DNA of 64,000 nt from an uncultured Lachnospiraceae bacterium. Its GTDB lineage: Bacteria; Bacillota; Clostridia; Lachnospirales; Lachnospiraceae. The stretch is taken from positions 62,001-126,000 of the forward strand of contig CACZFF010000005.1 of NCBI GenBank assembly GCA_902780385.1. Direction: 5' to 3'. The first letter of the stretch is position 1, and the number at the start of each line of letters is the position of its first letter. The notes under the pieces were generated by a model. It was not told the origin of the DNA, made no database searches, and worked only from the letters and a program-made list of their open reading frames with translations. Made by a program: the position numbers and the translations under genes. Below are positions 62,732 through 64,000 of this stretch, one piece after another.

Positions 62732-64000
62732 TCAGAGATTTGCCGCTCCGATCATGCCTGCACTGCTGCCCAGTTCCGCCACCGCGATCTCAGGAATCAT
62801 GCCGTGCCGGCCGCCGAAACAGTCTCTCTCCATCATTTCCCGGACAGGGCCGGTCATCTCCTCTGCATACTCGGACAGGATCCCGCCGAGAAGGATCAGC
62901 TGCGGACGGAACATATTGACAATGTTGACGACGCCGATTCCCAGCATTTCCTCGTACTGCTCCACGATCTCCTGCAGATCGATATTGCCCTTGGCTGCTC
63001 CGCGGAAGATCTCAGCCGGAGCAAGCTTTCTGCCGGTGGCTTCCTCCGCTGCGCGCACCAGAGCAGGCACCGATACATATGCCTCCAGGCACCCGCGCCG
63101 CCCGCAGGTGCAGAGCCTGCCCTTGGCCCGGACAACCTGGTGACCCACTTCGCTGCCGCCCATGATGCCGCCCTCGAAGACCTGGCCGTTCAAAATGATG
63201 CCGCCGCCGACGCCTCCGCCGAGTGTAAACATGACAACATCGGAATAATCCTTTCCGGCTCCCGCTGCCGCCTCGCCGAGCGCCGCACAGTCCGCATCGT
63301 TTGCAATCCGCACCGGGCAGGGAATGACCCGGCCAAGTATTTCCACTAGATCGACGTTCTCCCACCGCAGGTTGTTTGAATAAAGGACCTTCCCCTTTCG
63401 CCTGTCGATCGTGCCCGGTACACCCACGCCGACACCGATACACTGATCCAGAGGCACATTCTGTTCTTCCAAAAGATCCAGCGTGCTTTGTGCCACTTGC
63501 GCAATAAAAGCATCTGCCCCTTTCTCCGAATCAGTCGGGAAGGCTCGCTGGGCGATGATCTGCTGCCGGTCATTCACAAGACCGATCTGCGTCTCGGAGC
63601 TGCCTATGATAATACCCACACGTATCGGGCTCGCCTTCTCCCGTATCGTAGTGAGCAGGGCATCGCATTTTCCTTCTATCTGCCAGTCTCCGCTGCCTGC
63701 CGCCAGAAAGAAACTGTCCCCCTTGCGATAGGACACCGATTCGCCTTTGCAGCTGATCACGCCCTCACCGTCCAGGATCAGGATACTCAGGAAAGAGGCC
63801 TCACTCACTGTCCCCTGCATCCTGTAGGTGAGCACTCCGTCCAGATTCAGCTTGTCGACAGTGAAATAATCACAGTCCGCCACATGCGGATACTGGCTGC
63901 CGCTCTTCAAAATCGGCACACGGCTTGTCACAGCCAGAGCCTTTTCGATATGGAGATCTCTTTTTTTACCGTCCTTACCGACTCTCCCGTAATCATAGAC
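62732..64000 (-). CDS. Mannose-6-phosphate isomerase / ROK sugar kinase fusion (5' end outside window)
   Basis: The frame is open to the window edge (422 codons shown). The first part reads YDYGRVGKDGKKRDLHIEKAL, a typical type I ManA C-terminal region, and continues with a cupin-like end to about residue 120 of the visible part. From there it is a ROK kinase: GVGVGVPGTIDRRKGKVLYSNNLRW, DADCAALGEA, LGGGVGGGIILNG, and the zinc motif LCTCGRRGCLEA. The fusion would phosphorylate a hexose such as mannose or fructose and interconvert mannose-6- and fructose-6-phosphate. A GTG codon at 63931 could be mistaken for the start, but the upstream ManA similarity argues against that. Confidence 0.88.
   Translation of the reverse strand, partial: VYDYGRVGKDGKKRDLHIEKALAVTSRVPILKSGSQYPHVADCDYFTVDKLNLDGVLTYRMQGTVSEASFLSILILDGEGVISCKGESVSYRKGDSFFLAAGSGDWQIEGKCDALLTTIREKASPIRVGIIIGSSETQIGLVNDRQQIIAQRAFPTDSEKGADAFIAQVAQSTLDLLEEQNVPLDQCIGVGVGVPGTIDRRKGKVLYSNNLRWENVDLVEILGRVIPCPVRIANDADCAALGEAAAGAGKDYSDVVMFTLGGGVGGGIILNGQVFEGGIMGGSEVGHQVVRAKGRLCTCGRRGCLEAYVSVPALVRAAEEATGRKLAPAEIFRGAAKGNIDLQEIVEQYEEMLGIGVVNIVNMFRPQLILLGGILSEYAEEMTGPVREMMERDCFGGRHGMIPEIAVAELGSSAGMIGAANL

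Overview
The window looks like a chromosome segment of a gut-type Clostridia, most likely Lachnospiraceae. This is inferred from a roughly 50% GC Gram-positive gene set: a D-alanylation-like operon, an LCP transferase, type 2 galT, a ZapA with a Firmicutes-style leader, DUF1653, an ABC_trans_CmpB protein, a BspA-type LRR protein and a 2-hydroxyacyl-CoA dehydratase activase. No rRNA, tRNA, CRISPR array or prophage was seen.

Layout. 1-6.2 kb: a rhomboid-like membrane protein (cut by the window edge) diverges from a 1712-residue activase fusion that carries an in-frame array of 11-residue repeats. 6.2-7.3 kb is gene-poor. 7.3-16.9 kb: glyA, a PAP2-like membrane protein, an LCP protein, a metallophosphoesterase, a barnase/barstar pair, a hybrid histidine kinase and a SHOCT protein. 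17-22.2 kb (minus strand): a dlt-like operon in the order SGNH hydrolase, MBOAT, adenylation enzyme, carrier protein. 22.9-25.9 kb: galT-galE. 26.4-29.0 kb: a complete IS66-like element with an exact 8-bp target duplication. 29-43.3 kb: mostly single metabolic or transport genes (PTS IIC-like, long ZapA, Na/Pi transporter, phosphatase, M18 peptidase, EamA exporter, GH32, Nudix) and a decayed stretch around 37.6-38.6 kb with an orphan TPP riboswitch. 43.5-53.3 kb (plus strand): a SIMPL lipoprotein, a transmembrane Ser/Thr kinase with an LRR ectodomain, a double-FHA ABC ATPase with its permease, and an AT-richer BspA-like surface protein. 53.5-64 kb: nitroreductase, aminotransferase, a lipoprotein, a CLC-F-type transporter, a CPA2 antiporter facing a LysR regulator, an MBL-fold lipoprotein and a mannose-6-phosphate isomerase/ROK kinase fusion cut by the window edge.

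The most notable system is the kinase / FHA-FHA-ABC ATPase / permease block (44.5-50.4 kb). It resembles a split form of the mycobacterial PknF-Rv1747 pair, with an extracellular LRR sensor on the kinase. The most concrete new mobile-element result is that the IS66-like element and a 169-bp non-coding element at 57.47-57.64 kb share ends and each have an exact 8-bp target duplication. The small element is therefore a MITE probably moved by this transposase family, and older or partial copies lie at 26.2, 22.3 and 19.0 kb. A second family, GGGACGGT repeats, starts at or beside the stop codon of three genes.

All calls come from reading the sequence without database searches. Starts were moved from the longest open frame when a ribosome binding site or family length argued for it.
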